Below, piece by piece: positions 37,101 to 47,617 of a stretch of 64,000 nt of DNA. Within the stretch, counting starts at the first letter, position 1. Each line of letters opens with the position of its first letter. The translations under genes and the position numbers were made by a program. Source of the stretch: Clostridia bacterium (lineage in GTDB: Bacteria; Bacillota; Clostridia; Oscillospirales; Acutalibacteraceae); assembly GCA_017436915.1 (NCBI GenBank), contig JAFSCE010000020.1, positions 1 through 64,000 of the forward strand, given 5' to 3'. The notes beneath the pieces are model-generated. The model was given only the letters and a program-made list of their open reading frames with translations. It was not told where the DNA came from and made no database searches.

Positions 37101-37644
37101 GGTGGCGCACGCGCGGCCGACCTTCTTATCGAAGCAAGAACTCACCCCCGCCGAGCGCGGTACGGCGATGCACAACTTTATGCAGTATGCGAATTTTACT
37201 GCTGCCGCTGCCTCCACCGAAACGGAAGCAAAACGCCTGGAAACGGCGGGCTTCTTATCCGCCGAACAGGCCGCATCGCTCGACCATCACCGCCTGCGCG
37301 CATTCTTTGACAGCGACCTGTACCGCCGCATTCTGGCATCCGATCGCGTGATGCGCGAAGTGCCGTTCACGTTCCGTGAGGCGGCGTCTGCTTATGACCC
37401 CTCCGTCACCGACCCGAACGAGGCGGTGGTGGTACAAGGTATTGCGGACTGCGTGTTTGTGGAAAACGGCGGGCTGGTGATCGTGGATTACAAGACCGAT
37501 CGGGTGAACAAGCCCTACGAGCTTGCCGAACGGTACCGCGCACAGCTGGAAATATACGCTCGCGCGTTATCTGCCGTTTGGCAGTTGCCGGTACGGGAAT
37601 GTTTGTTATATTCGTTCTCGCTTAAAGCCACGGTTAAAATTTAA
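34108..37644 (+). CDS. addA: ATP-dependent helicase/nuclease subunit AddA
   Basis: AddA (about 1178 aa) is the UvrD-type helicase and nuclease of AddAB. Motif I is AAAGSGKTT near 17-25. Motif Ia VTFTNAAAAEMR, motif II MVDEYQDTN near 392-400, motif V/VI VHGSKGLEFPVVFLAG and the C-terminal nuclease motif VIVDYKTDRVN near 1128 are all seen. A GTG at 34108 is the preferred start because ACGGAGGTGG lies just upstream; the open frame begins with TTG at 34087. The 3' end overlaps the convergent gerC-like gene by 11 bp. Confidence 0.95.
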   Translation: MDWTTEQKHCIYSHGGTLLVSAAAGSGKTTVLVERIVQHILAGHDVDRLLVVTFTNAAAAEMRQRLTKALTKQAAEQPENWHLQQQLIRLPRADICTVDSFCINLVREKFHHLNVSPQFRVGDEQQLALLKREALDDTLQHFYSEQQPDFLELAETMTDGKSDARLMSTVDTLFSFIQSYPDPERWLQETAAMYDRTDTVSETVWGKALLNKIREVLARCQRLYTSALENTLGDTVLVRAYSPALTEELEQVKKLREHAENGRFNPLFEGLMNFAFVRFTSTAGCEDTEARDRAKALRDNSKKLIGDLQKLYCGTEQQCLEDITRSARLIRVLYEVIRRFMAVFTEKKRQANLLDFSDTEHLALSLLTEYDEQNNLVPTDHAREIAARYDEVMVDEYQDTNAVQDALFKALSRNEQNLFMVGDVKQSIYAFRKAKPKLFLDRRGRYPLFTGDNYPGTILLGHNFRSRRAVTDVVNFVFHQLMIPALGGIDYNEQEKLHYKAPYPSLEDESAYDTECLILDGKEAKVLGLSADEAEGRLIAERIQHLMRELSVTEKDGSRRPLQYKDCCILLRSHKSHALAYCKALESYGIPTVANLESNFFETPEVRLTLSLLRCIDNPLLDIPLVAVMLSPLFGFTTDDLATIRLCRPKAALYMAVTAAARDAEHALAERCRAFLQTLNHYRQVSALLTVDRLLTRLYEDLSLPELFSARFGGAARAANLRVLYEQCSRFEQGGFRGLSAFIRHIDRLQEQGIKLSAATPDTENAVRIMTVHGSKGLEFPVVFLAGLATSSGGEDAKKDLLLHSEYGAGMNYRDPVTFVRRHTLPRNGLLLMQKDEAREEELRILYVAMTRAREKLFLVTTLGSPENTLSALATGIDPSRDTLPPETLTDANCLSDWVLTALLRHPSCGVLRECAGVNIPITLPDTATVRVSFCSPPILKNEEEDGADKTTTAQPNDALVSALRERIAYTYPHGNLSRVPTKLAASAAAADPTRPELVAHARPTFLSKQELTPAERGTAMHNFMQYANFTAAAASTETEAKRLETAGFLSAEQAASLDHHRLRAFFDSDLYRRILASDRVMREVPFTFREAASAYDPSVTDPNEAVVVQGIADCVFVENGGLVIVDYKTDRVNKPYELAERYRAQLEIYARALSAVWQLPVRECLLYSFSLKATVKI

Positions 37645-38665
37645 AGGTTACGGAAACGGTCTTATCACACGCTTTTAGCTGTGATCGGGCCGTTTCTTGC
37701 GTAACAGTGAGATACTGCTGTGCGGTCGTGCGGGCAAGGCCGAGCGGATCGCAATCCGTCGCATCCAACACCTGCAACGCATCGATCATGCAGGTTTTCG
37801 CAAAATCCTCCACCGCCGACAGCGTTGGTTTTTCCTTGCTTTGCCGTTCGGTTACACGCACCTGTCCCGTTACCGCAAACTCATACTTAAAACCCTGACC
37901 GTCCTTATGGACGGTCAGTTTTGTTTTGACCGATTCGAGGGTGTAGGTCACGCCGTTTGCGGTGTATAAAAGCTGCTTGATTTCGTTGCCGAGCAACAGT
38001 AGTCCCGTTGTTTGCTCTGCGGTTAATTCCCCAACGAACGCGCCGTCGCGGAACAACGCCGTGCCGTCTAAGCGAGGGATGCCGTCCGACACCGAAACGA
38101 TGGGTAACGTCGCATCGAACATGCCCGACGAGGCGCGCTGAACATCGAGCAAGTCACGTTTGGCGCAAACGCCCCACGCGGCGCCCTCCTCCAGCATACC
38201 CACCACATAGCGGGCGGGGATCGCATCGTTTCCCGATGAAATGCCGAGCAAGTCGGCGGGATCGCCGCGACACACCACGATCGGGACCAGTGGACGCCCC
38301 TCTCCATTACGAATCAAATAATCCAAACTGTCGAACAAGGACAGCGATTCACACTGCGCGGTGCTGACTGCCACGACCTGATTTTGCAGGATGTAGGCGT
38401 GCCTGCCCGCTTCGTTCAAAAACGCGTGAAGTGCCGCCGACACCGAGTCGCCTGTTGCTTCATAGACCGCTGTGGCGGTGTCGTCCTGCTCGGATAAGCT
38501 GGAGGCGGTTTTGAGCCCCTCCACCGCTTGTACCGATAACACGCACGCACCGTCTTTTTGATGAATCCCCAGTGCCGTTACCACAATCTCGCCGCGTAGT
38601 GCCGTGTCGGCGTTGCAGCCGCAAAGAAGCGGGATGAGTAACAAGAGTGCACACAGTCGTTTCAT
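37634..38665 (-). CDS. Ger(x)C-family spore germination lipoprotein
   Basis: This lipoprotein (about 343 aa) is the C subunit of a germinant receptor. Signal peptide with lipobox LCGC (C17) is followed by the two-domain GerC fold (DTALRGEIVVTALGIHQKDG near the start; C-terminal VTGQVRVTERQSKEKP and TAQQYLTVTQE). The start at 38665 (MKRLCALLLL) is chosen over an in-frame ATG 84 bp upstream that lies inside gerB. It overlaps gerB by 4 bp. GerABC complexes sense nutrients in the spore inner membrane; the ligand cannot be predicted. Confidence 0.88.
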   Translation of the reverse strand: MKRLCALLLLIPLLCGCNADTALRGEIVVTALGIHQKDGACVLSVQAVEGLKTASSLSEQDDTATAVYEATGDSVSAALHAFLNEAGRHAYILQNQVVAVSTAQCESLSLFDSLDYLIRNGEGRPLVPIVVCRGDPADLLGISSGNDAIPARYVVGMLEEGAAWGVCAKRDLLDVQRASSGMFDATLPIVSVSDGIPRLDGTALFRDGAFVGELTAEQTTGLLLLGNEIKQLLYTANGVTYTLESVKTKLTVHKDGQGFKYEFAVTGQVRVTERQSKEKPTLSAVEDFAKTCMIDALQVLDATDCDPLGLARTTAQQYLTVTQETARSQLKACDKTVSVTFKF

Positions 38666-39678
38666 ACGCGTTTCCTCCTGTACACAAGCGGTAAACCGAG
38701 GCAAAAGAGGGCGAGCACGCCCCAGTACAAATAGGTTATCAGCCGCCATTGTCCCGAAAGCCCTACCGTGCGGGTGAGCACCAGCAGCACAATGAGGATA
38801 AGCGCTCCCAATGCGGCGGACGGCACGCGATATTTTTCGCCAAATAGGTGCCGCGCGTGATCAAGGTAGATAGAGCCAAACAGCGACACCCGCACGAAGA
38901 ACGTACCGAGCCACAGTGCCACCACCAACAGATCCAACCGCTCCATGACGCCTGCTTTTGCCGCGGTGACCGCGGTATAAAACGGGTAAGCGGTGAGTCC
39001 TGCAAAATCGCCGAGCACACCCGTGGTGACGATACAGACAAAAAACGTCAGTACGGCATTGAGCCCCACAAACACGGTGAACGTCTTGCCGACCTTGCCG
39101 TTCACACTTGAATACAATGCTCCTACCGCGACCACTTCTGCCGTGCGGGGCAGTTCTTTGACGGTTTGCGCGAATACCTCCCGCCATCCGCCGAACACGG
39201 CGGGTGGGAAATTCACCGCTTCGATCTGCGGGATGAGCAAAGCACCGAACAGCAAGAGCAGCGCGATTCCCAAAACTGCCACCACGGCGGCGGTGCGGCC
39301 AAGCGCCTGCACACCGTACAGTGCCGCCGCGAAGCCCACCACGATGAGCGACACGGTGAGTAGGGTCACGGAAAAGTCCGCTTTGACCGTTTCCTCGGCA
39401 AAGTCACGAAACTGCAGCATATCGAGATACAAAACGAACAAACTGACAAGCAAATACCCGCCGCTCACGATTCGGCTTGAAATGCCGCGGCGCAACAAGA
39501 GCACGGTCGGCAGGATGAGCAGTAAGAGAAAAAGGGCGTTGAGTGCCGTGACCGCTACAAGATCGGGAACGGTGAGTGTATGCAAGCTGTCGGACGGTAA
39601 AAGCAGGCAGCTTGAGAGCCGCCCTGCCAAGAGCAACCATAAAAATTGAGTGCCGCCAATGCGGTTCCCTGTTGTCAC
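38662..39678 (-). CDS. GerB-family spore germination permease
   Basis: This 338-aa protein has about ten membrane helices and belongs to the spore germination branch (GerAB) of the amino acid/polyamine/organocation transporters. N-terminal IGGTQFLWLLLAGRLSS and RRGISSRIVSG loops are typical. In B. subtilis GerAB this subunit binds the germinant L-alanine. It overlaps both neighbours by 4 bp (gerA upstream, gerC downstream), so the three are co-translated. Confidence 0.9.
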   Translation of the reverse strand: MTTGNRIGGTQFLWLLLAGRLSSCLLLPSDSLHTLTVPDLVAVTALNALFLLLLILPTVLLLRRGISSRIVSGGYLLVSLFVLYLDMLQFRDFAEETVKADFSVTLLTVSLIVVGFAAALYGVQALGRTAAVVAVLGIALLLLFGALLIPQIEAVNFPPAVFGGWREVFAQTVKELPRTAEVVAVGALYSSVNGKVGKTFTVFVGLNAVLTFFVCIVTTGVLGDFAGLTAYPFYTAVTAAKAGVMERLDLLVVALWLGTFFVRVSLFGSIYLDHARHLFGEKYRVPSAALGALILIVLLVLTRTVGLSGQWRLITYLYWGVLALFCLGLPLVYRRKRV

Positions 39679-41162
39679 TGCGGCGCTTCCTCCTCTCCGT
39701 CTTTGATCTCGGAGCCGACCACGTTTTGTACGCGAAAGCTGTTTTTAGACAGCCGCCGCCAGCCCGAACGGATGAACACGTCACGCATGGCTTTCAAACT
39801 AAACGGTGTGATGGGAGCGGTGACGGGAATGGTATCCACATCCAAGCTCACCAAACTGCACAAGAGCAGCAGTGCGCCCAACAGTACGCCGTATAAACCG
39901 AGCGCACCGCCGAGAACGATAAACAGAAATCGAAGCACCGCGATACTGCCGTATAAGCTGGGAATAACGAAGGCGCTGATGGAGGTGAGTGCCACCACGA
40001 TGACCATCGGTGCACCGACGAGCCCCGCACGCACCACCGATTCGCCAATGACCAACGCGCCGACAATGCTGACAGCGTGCCCGACGGATTTCGGAAAGCG
40101 AAGTCCCGCCTCGCGCATGATCTCGAACAAAAAGTGAATGAGCAACGCCTCCGCCACGAGCGGAAACGGTGTGGAGCGTGCCGAATTGATAAAGGTTAGT
40201 AACAGTTCGCTCGGGAGCATGTCGGCATGGTGGGTGCCGATCGCCACGTACAGTCCCGGCAACAGTAAGCTGATGAAAAACGAAACGTATTTGATCAGAC
40301 GAATAAAGCTCGCGTACACGGGGTGCTGTGTGTAATCGTCCATAGACTGAAAATGCTCGGCAAACAGATACGGTACCACCAAGGCAAACGGCGTACCGTC
40401 TACCAGCACGCCGATGCGCCCCTCTGCGACCTTGCCGCACAGCGTATCGGGACGCTCGGTCACGTCTACGCCCGTAAACAGCGAGCGCCGCTTTCCCTCC
40501 AAAAACGGTTGCAGGTAGCCCGATTCCAGAACGATATCGAGCGGGCAGTTTTGGATTCGTTTTCGCACGTCTTTCAGTAATGCGTTGGATACCCGCCCGC
40601 GCATATAACAAAGGCAAACGGCGGTTTTGCTCATCCCCCCGACGGTGAGCATTTCAAACGTGAGGTTCGGTGTTTTTAAGCGGCGGCGGATCATGGAAAC
40701 GTTGATGCGGATCGCCTCGGTAAACCCCTCGCGTGAGCCGCGTACCCCTACCTCGGTAGACGGCTCGGATACACCGCGAATCATGAACGCCTGCAAGCCG
40801 CCGAGCACCGCGCGGTCTACCCCATCGAGCAATACCGCCGCAAAACCGGAAACAATGAGTTCCGAGAGTTGTTCCAGCGTGTCCGCTTTGAGCAGATCCA
40901 CAAAACCGAGCACCGTTTTTTCAATATCGCGCATCGCGTCGTCTGCTGTTTTATACGTGTGCGGCATGCGAGAGAGGGGTAATAACACCGCATCGGTCAT
41001 CATGTGACGGTCGATCATTCCCTCAATGCTGACCACCGCCGCCGAAAAACCCGCGACAACAATCTCGCGGATCACCAGATCGGAACTGACGTCAAACGCG
41101 TTTCGCAACGTCTCTAAGTTTTCGGATAACACCGCCGAAAGCGGTGTGTTCGAATTTGTCAT
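39675..41162 (-). CDS. GerA-family spore germination protein
   Basis: This protein (about 495 aa) is the A subunit of a germinant receptor. A soluble N-terminal domain (about 1-280) contains DLVIREIVVAGFSAAVVSIEG and the DVTERPDTLCGKVAEGRIGVLVDGTPFALVVPYLFAEHFQS hallmark region. About five to six membrane helices and an amphipathic C-terminus follow. GerA subunits assemble as pentameric channels in current models. The ATG at 41162 is favoured over upstream TTG codons because an MTNSN start follows GGTGATTAAG. It begins the gerA-gerB-gerC operon. Confidence 0.92.
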   Translation of the reverse strand: MTNSNTPLSAVLSENLETLRNAFDVSSDLVIREIVVAGFSAAVVSIEGMIDRHMMTDAVLLPLSRMPHTYKTADDAMRDIEKTVLGFVDLLKADTLEQLSELIVSGFAAVLLDGVDRAVLGGLQAFMIRGVSEPSTEVGVRGSREGFTEAIRINVSMIRRRLKTPNLTFEMLTVGGMSKTAVCLCYMRGRVSNALLKDVRKRIQNCPLDIVLESGYLQPFLEGKRRSLFTGVDVTERPDTLCGKVAEGRIGVLVDGTPFALVVPYLFAEHFQSMDDYTQHPVYASFIRLIKYVSFFISLLLPGLYVAIGTHHADMLPSELLLTFINSARSTPFPLVAEALLIHFLFEIMREAGLRFPKSVGHAVSIVGALVIGESVVRAGLVGAPMVIVVALTSISAFVIPSLYGSIAVLRFLFIVLGGALGLYGVLLGALLLLCSLVSLDVDTIPVTAPITPFSLKAMRDVFIRSGWRRLSKNSFRVQNVVGSEIKDGEEEAPQ

Positions 41163-41237
41163 CTTAATCACCAACAACGAGTATGGGCGGAATATTCCGC
41201 TTTAAACCCGTCCATACTGCAAAAAGAGGTGATGACG

Positions 41238-41918
41238 GTGGCAATAACGGCGATTCGTACCGCGATCATTTATCTGTTTTTGATCGCGGCGCTGCGTGTT
41301 ACGGGAAAACGGCAATTAGGCGAACTGCAACCCATTGAATTGGTCGTCACCCTACTCATCTCCGACCTCGCCTCGGTGCCGATGCAGGAAAGCGGCGCGC
41401 CGCTGTTGTCAGGGCTCATCCCCATCGCGGTACTGGTGTCGCTGGAGCTTATTTTGTCTGCCCTGATGATGAAAAGCAACGGCTTATCTCGCTTAATCAG
41501 CGGGAATCCCGTGGTGCTTATCAACGACGGAAAGCTCTCTCAAAAAGCCCTGCGGCAGCTGCGGCTGACGGTGGAGGATCTCTTGGAAACGCTCCGCCAG
41601 CAAGAGGTGTTTGACCTGCGCGACGTGCGGTACGCCATTGCGGAGACAAACGGCAAGATCAGCATTTTCAAGCACGCGGATTGCCAAACCGCCACCGTGC
41701 GCGACCTAAAGAAAAAACCGCCGAGCGGCGGCGCGGCGGTACCGGTGGTCAACGACGGCAAGTTGGTGGACTGGGGCATGCAGATGATGGGGATATCGGA
41801 ACGCTGGGTGCTGGACGTTTTGGAAAAACACGGTTGTCCGCTTTCGGAAACGCTTTTACTCACCGCCGACAGTAAGCGGCAGGTCTATCTGATACGAAAA
41901 GGAGAGGAAAGCGCGTGA
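41238..41918 (+). CDS. DUF421 (YetF/YdfR) family membrane protein
   Basis: This protein (about 226 aa) has three N-terminal membrane helices (about 5-85) and a cytosolic DUF421 domain with LRVTGKRQLGELQPIELVV, GNPVVLINDGKL and EVFDLRDVRYAIAETNGKISIF. Members are common in spore formers; YetF has been linked to spores and lipid-related functions but is not biochemically defined. GTG at 41238 is preferred, 6 bp after AGAGGTG; an ATG at 41232 overlaps that site. It overlaps the DUF4363 gene by 4 bp and is divergent from gerA. Confidence 0.88.
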   Translation: MAITAIRTAIIYLFLIAALRVTGKRQLGELQPIELVVTLLISDLASVPMQESGAPLLSGLIPIAVLVSLELILSALMMKSNGLSRLISGNPVVLINDGKLSQKALRQLRLTVEDLLETLRQQEVFDLRDVRYAIAETNGKISIFKHADCQTATVRDLKKKPPSGGAAVPVVNDGKLVDWGMQMMGISERWVLDVLEKHGCPLSETLLLTADSKRQVYLIRKGEESA

Positions 41919-42295
41919 AGCGTGTGCTCGTTGCCGTTGTGCTGTTGTTGCTCGTATGCATCGGTTGCGCCGTGTCCATCACGTTGCAACACGCGGTGCT
42001 TGAGGAGTTCATGACAAAAACGGAGCAGATGGAAGAGCTGTTCAAACGCGGTGATGTGGCGGGTGCGGTCGCCGCGGCGGAGTCGTTCACCGCGGATTAT
42101 ACCGATAAGACGCGGGTTTTCTCGCTGTTTTTACCGCACACCATGCTCACCGAGGTGGAAAAAAGCGTGGTGAGTTTGCCCGCGATCCTCACACACGGCG
42201 AGCACAAGGATTTCGTTGCCGAGGTGCATCGTTGCCGCCTGCTGTTGCAGAAAATGCATGATTTAGAGATGCCGACGTTGCAGAATATTTTATAA
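41915..42295 (+). CDS. DUF4363 family protein
   Basis: This 126-aa protein has one N-terminal membrane helix (about 4-24) and an extracytoplasmic helical domain. It matches DUF4363, which is regularly encoded next to DUF421 in Clostridia. A GTG start at 41915 overlaps the DUF421 stop. The two are probably a complex in the spore or vegetative membrane; function unknown. The gene ends right at a terminator shared with rnpB. Confidence 0.8.
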   Translation: MKRVLVAVVLLLLVCIGCAVSITLQHAVLEEFMTKTEQMEELFKRGDVAGAVAAAESFTADYTDKTRVFSLFLPHTMLTEVEKSVVSLPAILTHGEHKDFVAEVHRCRLLLQKMHDLEMPTLQNIL

Positions 42296-42333
42296 AAAAG
42301 CACCGCTGACAGCTTGTCAGCGGTGCTTTTTTT
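42294..42333. terminator. Bidirectional terminator of DUF4363 and rnpB
   Basis: CACCGCTGACA/TGTCAGCGGTG with a GCT loop, flanked by A- and T-runs. It serves the plus-strand DUF421-DUF4363 pair and the minus-strand RNase P RNA. Confidence 0.92.
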
Positions 42334-42340
42334 GTTATTA

Positions 42341-42713
42341 GATGAGTGGGTCTGTAAGCCGAGTTCTGTCTTGGACAATCATCTATCTCGACTGCGTGTT
42401 GCCACGCAGCTCCAGCCGCCCGTCGAAGCACGTCGGGCCAACGTATCGCTTCAGTCGGCGTTGCATCGGATAGGGTTTGCAGGGCCACGCAGTCTCCTGC
42501 GTGCCGGTGAGCTCTTACCTCGCCTTTCCACCCTTACCTGCGGGCGATGCGGTACGCATACTCAATGTCTTGCGACAAAGCCGCAGGCGGTATATCTCTG
42601 TTGCACTTTCCCTAAGGTCACCCTCGGCGGCCGTTAGCCGTTATCCCGCCCTGTGATGCTCGGACTTTCCTCACACACGCGGCGCGTGTGCGCGACTGCC
42701 CGACCCACTCACT
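42341..42713 (-). ncRNA. rnpB: RNase P RNA (class A)
   Basis: The minus strand begins GTGAGTGGGTCGGGCAGTCG and contains the conserved GAGGAAAGTCCGAGCATC and CAGGGCGGGATAACGGC. The core segments AGGGTGACCTTAGGGAAAGT, GGGTGGAAAGGCGAGGTAAG and GACAGAACTCGGCTTACAGA follow. The 5' GAGTGGGTC pairs with the 3' GACCCACTC to form P1. About 373 nt is normal for class A. It matures the 5' ends of tRNAs such as those in this window. Ends are estimated to within a few bases. Confidence 0.97.
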
Positions 42714-42718
42714 GAGTT

Positions 42719-42733
42719 ATTTTAGCCGACTTT

Positions 42734-42747
<14 letters not shown>
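42719..42747 (-). promoter_or_regulatory. Promoter of rnpB, overlapping the end of clpC
   Basis: On the minus strand a perfect TTGACA (42747-42742) and TAAAAT (42724-42719) are 17 bp apart. The -35 box encodes part of the last residues of ClpC, whose stop is at 42734. Transcription would start at about 42713. Confidence 0.85.
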
Positions 42748-45196
<2,449 letters not shown>

Positions 45197-45207
45197 ACGA
45201 TCACTCC

Positions 45208-46221
45208 TTATTGTAATCTTTCGCGAACGAGTGCCGCGCGGCGTTTATCGCGTTCGGCGGGATCCAGTTCGCACCCTGCCTGCTGCATGAGAGCGGCGGG
45301 CTGGGCATCCACCATTAAATGGCTGATGCCGTTTAAGTCGACCGACGTCAAGATATTCATCGCTGCGCCCATGCGCACGTGGGAAATTAAGGACATAAAT
45401 TCTTTGCCCGATAACAGCCGCGCGTTTTGCAGGATGCCGAGCGAACGGTAGACGCGGTCTTCCAGTGCGGGGGTCTCGCGCAGTTGCTCGCGGTAACCGC
45501 GTTCTTCTTTGACGATCTGCCCGACGATGCTTTTTAAGTTCTCAATCGCCTCTTGCTCGGTGATGCCGAGCGTGACCTGATTCGAGAGCTGATACATCGC
45601 GCCCTCCGACCGACTGCCCTCGCCGTACATACCCCGAATGGTAAGTCCTAATTTCGAAACGGTGTTGGCGAGCTGTTGAATCACGCCTTTTTCCTGGAGC
45701 GCCGGCAGGTGCAGCATCACCGAAGCGCGCATGCCCGTGCCGAGATTGGTGGGACATTGCGTGAGATATCCCAGACGATCATCAAACGCGAAATGCAGGC
45801 GCGCATCCAGAAAATCATCCCAACAGTTTGCCGCCGTGAACGCTTCGTCCAGTGCCAGCCCTGCGTGCATGGCTTGAATACGGACGTGGTCTTCCTCGCC
45901 GATCATCACGCTGACGCTTTCGTCGGGAGAGAGCAACAACGCCTCACCCTCGGGATGCGCGGTGAAATTCGGACTGATGAGATGCCGTTCCACCATGGAA
46001 AGGGCATCCCATTCGGATAATTCGGTCATGCGGATACACTGAAAAGCACCGCTACCGTCTTGCGGGAACGCCTCGAAGATCTGCCCGATCACCTCTTCTC
46101 GCTGTTCGGCGGTCATGCCCGCGGGGAAAGGCAGGTGGTTTAAGTTGCGCGCAAAGCGGACGCGGGTGCTGACGACGACGTCACCGTCGGTACCGCTTTG
46201 TTGATACCATTTTGCGGTCAT
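45208..46221 (-). CDS. mcsB: Protein arginine kinase McsB
   Basis: McsB (337 aa) phosphorylates arginines on proteins and so tags them for ClpCP. The guanido-kinase fold is seen as STRVRFARNLNHLPFP (18-33), the GEEDH segment (108-112) and the active-site C156 in QCPTNLGTG. The C-terminal RDKRRA (324-329) matches the RDxxRA phosphoarginine-receptor motif that allosterically activates McsB. It overlaps mcsA by 4 bp. Slightly shorter than B. subtilis McsB but with all key residues. Confidence 0.96.
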   Translation of the reverse strand: MTAKWYQQSGTDGDVVVSTRVRFARNLNHLPFPAGMTAEQREEVIGQIFEAFPQDGSGAFQCIRMTELSEWDALSMVERHLISPNFTAHPEGEALLLSPDESVSVMIGEEDHVRIQAMHAGLALDEAFTAANCWDDFLDARLHFAFDDRLGYLTQCPTNLGTGMRASVMLHLPALQEKGVIQQLANTVSKLGLTIRGMYGEGSRSEGAMYQLSNQVTLGITEQEAIENLKSIVGQIVKEERGYREQLRETPALEDRVYRSLGILQNARLLSGKEFMSLISHVRMGAAMNILTSVDLNGISHLMVDAQPAALMQQAGCELDPAERDKRRAALVRERLQ

Positions 46222-46718
46222 TTCGCATCCCCCTCCTCTAATTCGCGGATCCGATCACGCAGTGCGGCGCACTGCTCGTATTCCTGATTTGCAATATGCG
46301 CGGCAAGCTGCTCGCGCAGTGCTTTGAGTTCGTGCTCTTTTTTGACCGTTTCATCTGCTTTTTCCGCCACCTTACCCGTGTGCTGAGTCTTGCCGTGAAT
46401 GCGTTGGATGGACGGCAACAGACGATCGTAAAACGTGCGGTAACAAGTGGGGCAACCGGGTCTGCCCATCTCGGCAATTTCTTTAAAACTGCGCCCGCAA
46501 TCCTCACAGCGCACGGTATCCTCCGGCGCACGTTTGGCGGGCTCTAAAAACAACGAGCCCCAAAAATCGTTCAGATCAAAGCCAAGCCCGCCGAACGCGG
46601 TGTTAACCCCCTGCTCGGCGGCGCAGTGCGCACACAGATTCCACTGGGTGGTTTTACCGTTAACGGTTTTGGTAATATGGGTCGTCGCGGGGTATTTCCC
46701 GCAGTGATCACAATTCAT
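46218..46718 (-). CDS. mcsA: McsA, activator of McsB
   Basis: McsA (166 aa) is the zinc-binding activator of McsB. Four CxxC pairs are visible: CDHC (3-6), CAHC (about 28-31), CEDC and CPTC (about 73-98). The C-terminal UVR motif (about 133-162; LAAHIANQEYEQCAALRDRI) contacts ClpC or McsB. It stands 12 bp after ctsR and overlaps mcsB. RBS AAGGAGGTAACAGT precedes the ATG. Confidence 0.95.
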   Translation of the reverse strand: MNCDHCGKYPATTHITKTVNGKTTQWNLCAHCAAEQGVNTAFGGLGFDLNDFWGSLFLEPAKRAPEDTVRCEDCGRSFKEIAEMGRPGCPTCYRTFYDRLLPSIQRIHGKTQHTGKVAEKADETVKKEHELKALREQLAAHIANQEYEQCAALRDRIRELEEGDAK

Positions 46719-46730
46719 ACTGTTACCTCC

Positions 46731-47186
46731 TTAAATGTATGCCGCTAACATGTGCTTTAAGAGTGACGCCCGCAAACGGTCACGCGTCTCCACCGGGACG
46801 TCGCGGTACGCGCGGTCGGACAGCGCTGCCGCCATCACGCCCGCCGCTTGCTTGCTTAAAAAGCCCTGATACACCATGCTTTGTAAGATCGACTCCGCCG
46901 CCGCGGGAACGAGTTCGTCACCAATGGAGTTGACGATATGCATCAGTGGTGTTGCTTCCCGTTGCGGAGCCACCCGACGGATGCGGATGTATCCACCGCC
47001 GCCGCGCCGACTTTCCACTACGTACCCCTGCTGCGGCGTAAACCGCGAAGTCAGCACGTAGGTGATCTGACTCGGCACGCAACCGAGCTGTTCCGCCAAT
47101 TCGTTGCGGCGCAACTGAGCCGCGCCGTCCTCCGCCTGTTCCATCATACTCATAATATAGGCGGTTATCGCATCGCTGATACGCAT
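46731..47186 (-). CDS. ctsR: CtsR, heat-shock repressor
   Basis: CtsR (151 aa) represses clp genes and is itself inactivated by heat and by McsAB. It has an N-terminal winged helix (AEQLGCVPSQITYVL, about 31-45) with the glycine-rich wing and thermosensor RRGGGGYIRI (about 60-69). A C-terminal helical dimer domain follows. The ATG at 47186 follows AAAGGAAGTGATCCT; an in-frame codon 30 bp upstream lacks a ribosome site. Two perfect CtsR boxes lie upstream, so it represses its own operon. Confidence 0.96.
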   Translation of the reverse strand: MRISDAITAYIMSMMEQAEDGAAQLRRNELAEQLGCVPSQITYVLTSRFTPQQGYVVESRRGGGGYIRIRRVAPQREATPLMHIVNSIGDELVPAAAESILQSMVYQGFLSKQAAGVMAAALSDRAYRDVPVETRDRLRASLLKHMLAAYI

Positions 47187-47207
47187 AGGATCACTTCCTT
47201 TGTCACG

Positions 47208-47236
47208 AGTATACAACGAAAGTCAAATAAAGTCAA
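47208..47236 (-). promoter_or_regulatory. Promoter of ctsR-mcsA-mcsB-clpC
   Basis: On the minus strand TTGACT (47236-47231) and TATACT (47213-47208) are spaced 17 bp. The -35 box is part of the first CtsR operator. Confidence 0.85.
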
Positions 47237-47253
47237 AGTCAAATAAAGTCAAA
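47221..47253. promoter_or_regulatory. Two tandem CtsR operators
   Basis: AGTCAAATAAAGTCAAA occurs at 47221-47237 and again at 47237-47253, sharing one base, with a 16-bp period. Each copy is a perfect match to the CtsR heptad consensus RGTCAAA-NAN-RGTCAAA. The first covers the -35 box of the ctsR promoter. Confidence 0.95.
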
Positions 47254-47418
47254 TCGGTTTATATTTTTGCGATTTTCAGAGTTTAGCACCGTTTTGCTCT
47301 TGTTTTCTCCCGAAATCAAGTTTTTTCAAATTTTCTTCACTCATCGTGTATCGCGGCATAAGATGAAATGAAAGCAGGTTCAACACCTGCGGTTTCCATG
47401 AAAGGGGGATATCCGAAT

Positions 47419-47586
47419 ATGTGTCTGCGTAATCTCTTCTGTGGTGAGGCGAACTGCTCCTGGCTGCTCTTCATCATCGTGATCCTGTTGCTCATCGACA
47501 ACAGCGACTGCGGCAACGATTGCTACAATGGTTGCAACAACGGCTGCTACAATGAGCGCAACAACGGTTGCGGCTGCGGCTGCTAA
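47419..47586 (+). CDS. Small Cys-rich membrane peptide, paralogue 1
   Basis: This 55-aa peptide is not recognised. It has MCLRNLFCGEANCSW, one hydrophobic helix LLFIIVILLLI (about 16-26), then DNSDCGNDC and an Asn/Cys/Gly-rich tail ending GCGCGC. Twelve Cys are too many for a simple membrane anchor and suggest metal binding or cross-linking. The ATG at 47419 lies 8 bp after AAAGGGGGAT. The second paralogue follows 31 bp later. Small Cys- or Gly-rich single-helix peptides are common in spore coats, so a spore role is possible. Confidence 0.75.
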   Translation: MCLRNLFCGEANCSWLLFIIVILLLIDNSDCGNDCYNGCNNGCYNERNNGCGCGC

Positions 47587-47617
47587 TATCTCTTAAAAGT
47601 GAAGGGAGAACTGTTTT

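Noticed and set aside
38993-39649. Plus-strand open frame of 218 codons opposite the GerB-type permease gene
   Set aside because: Ser/Thr/Lys-rich shadow of hydrophobic codons; no ribosome site or domain.
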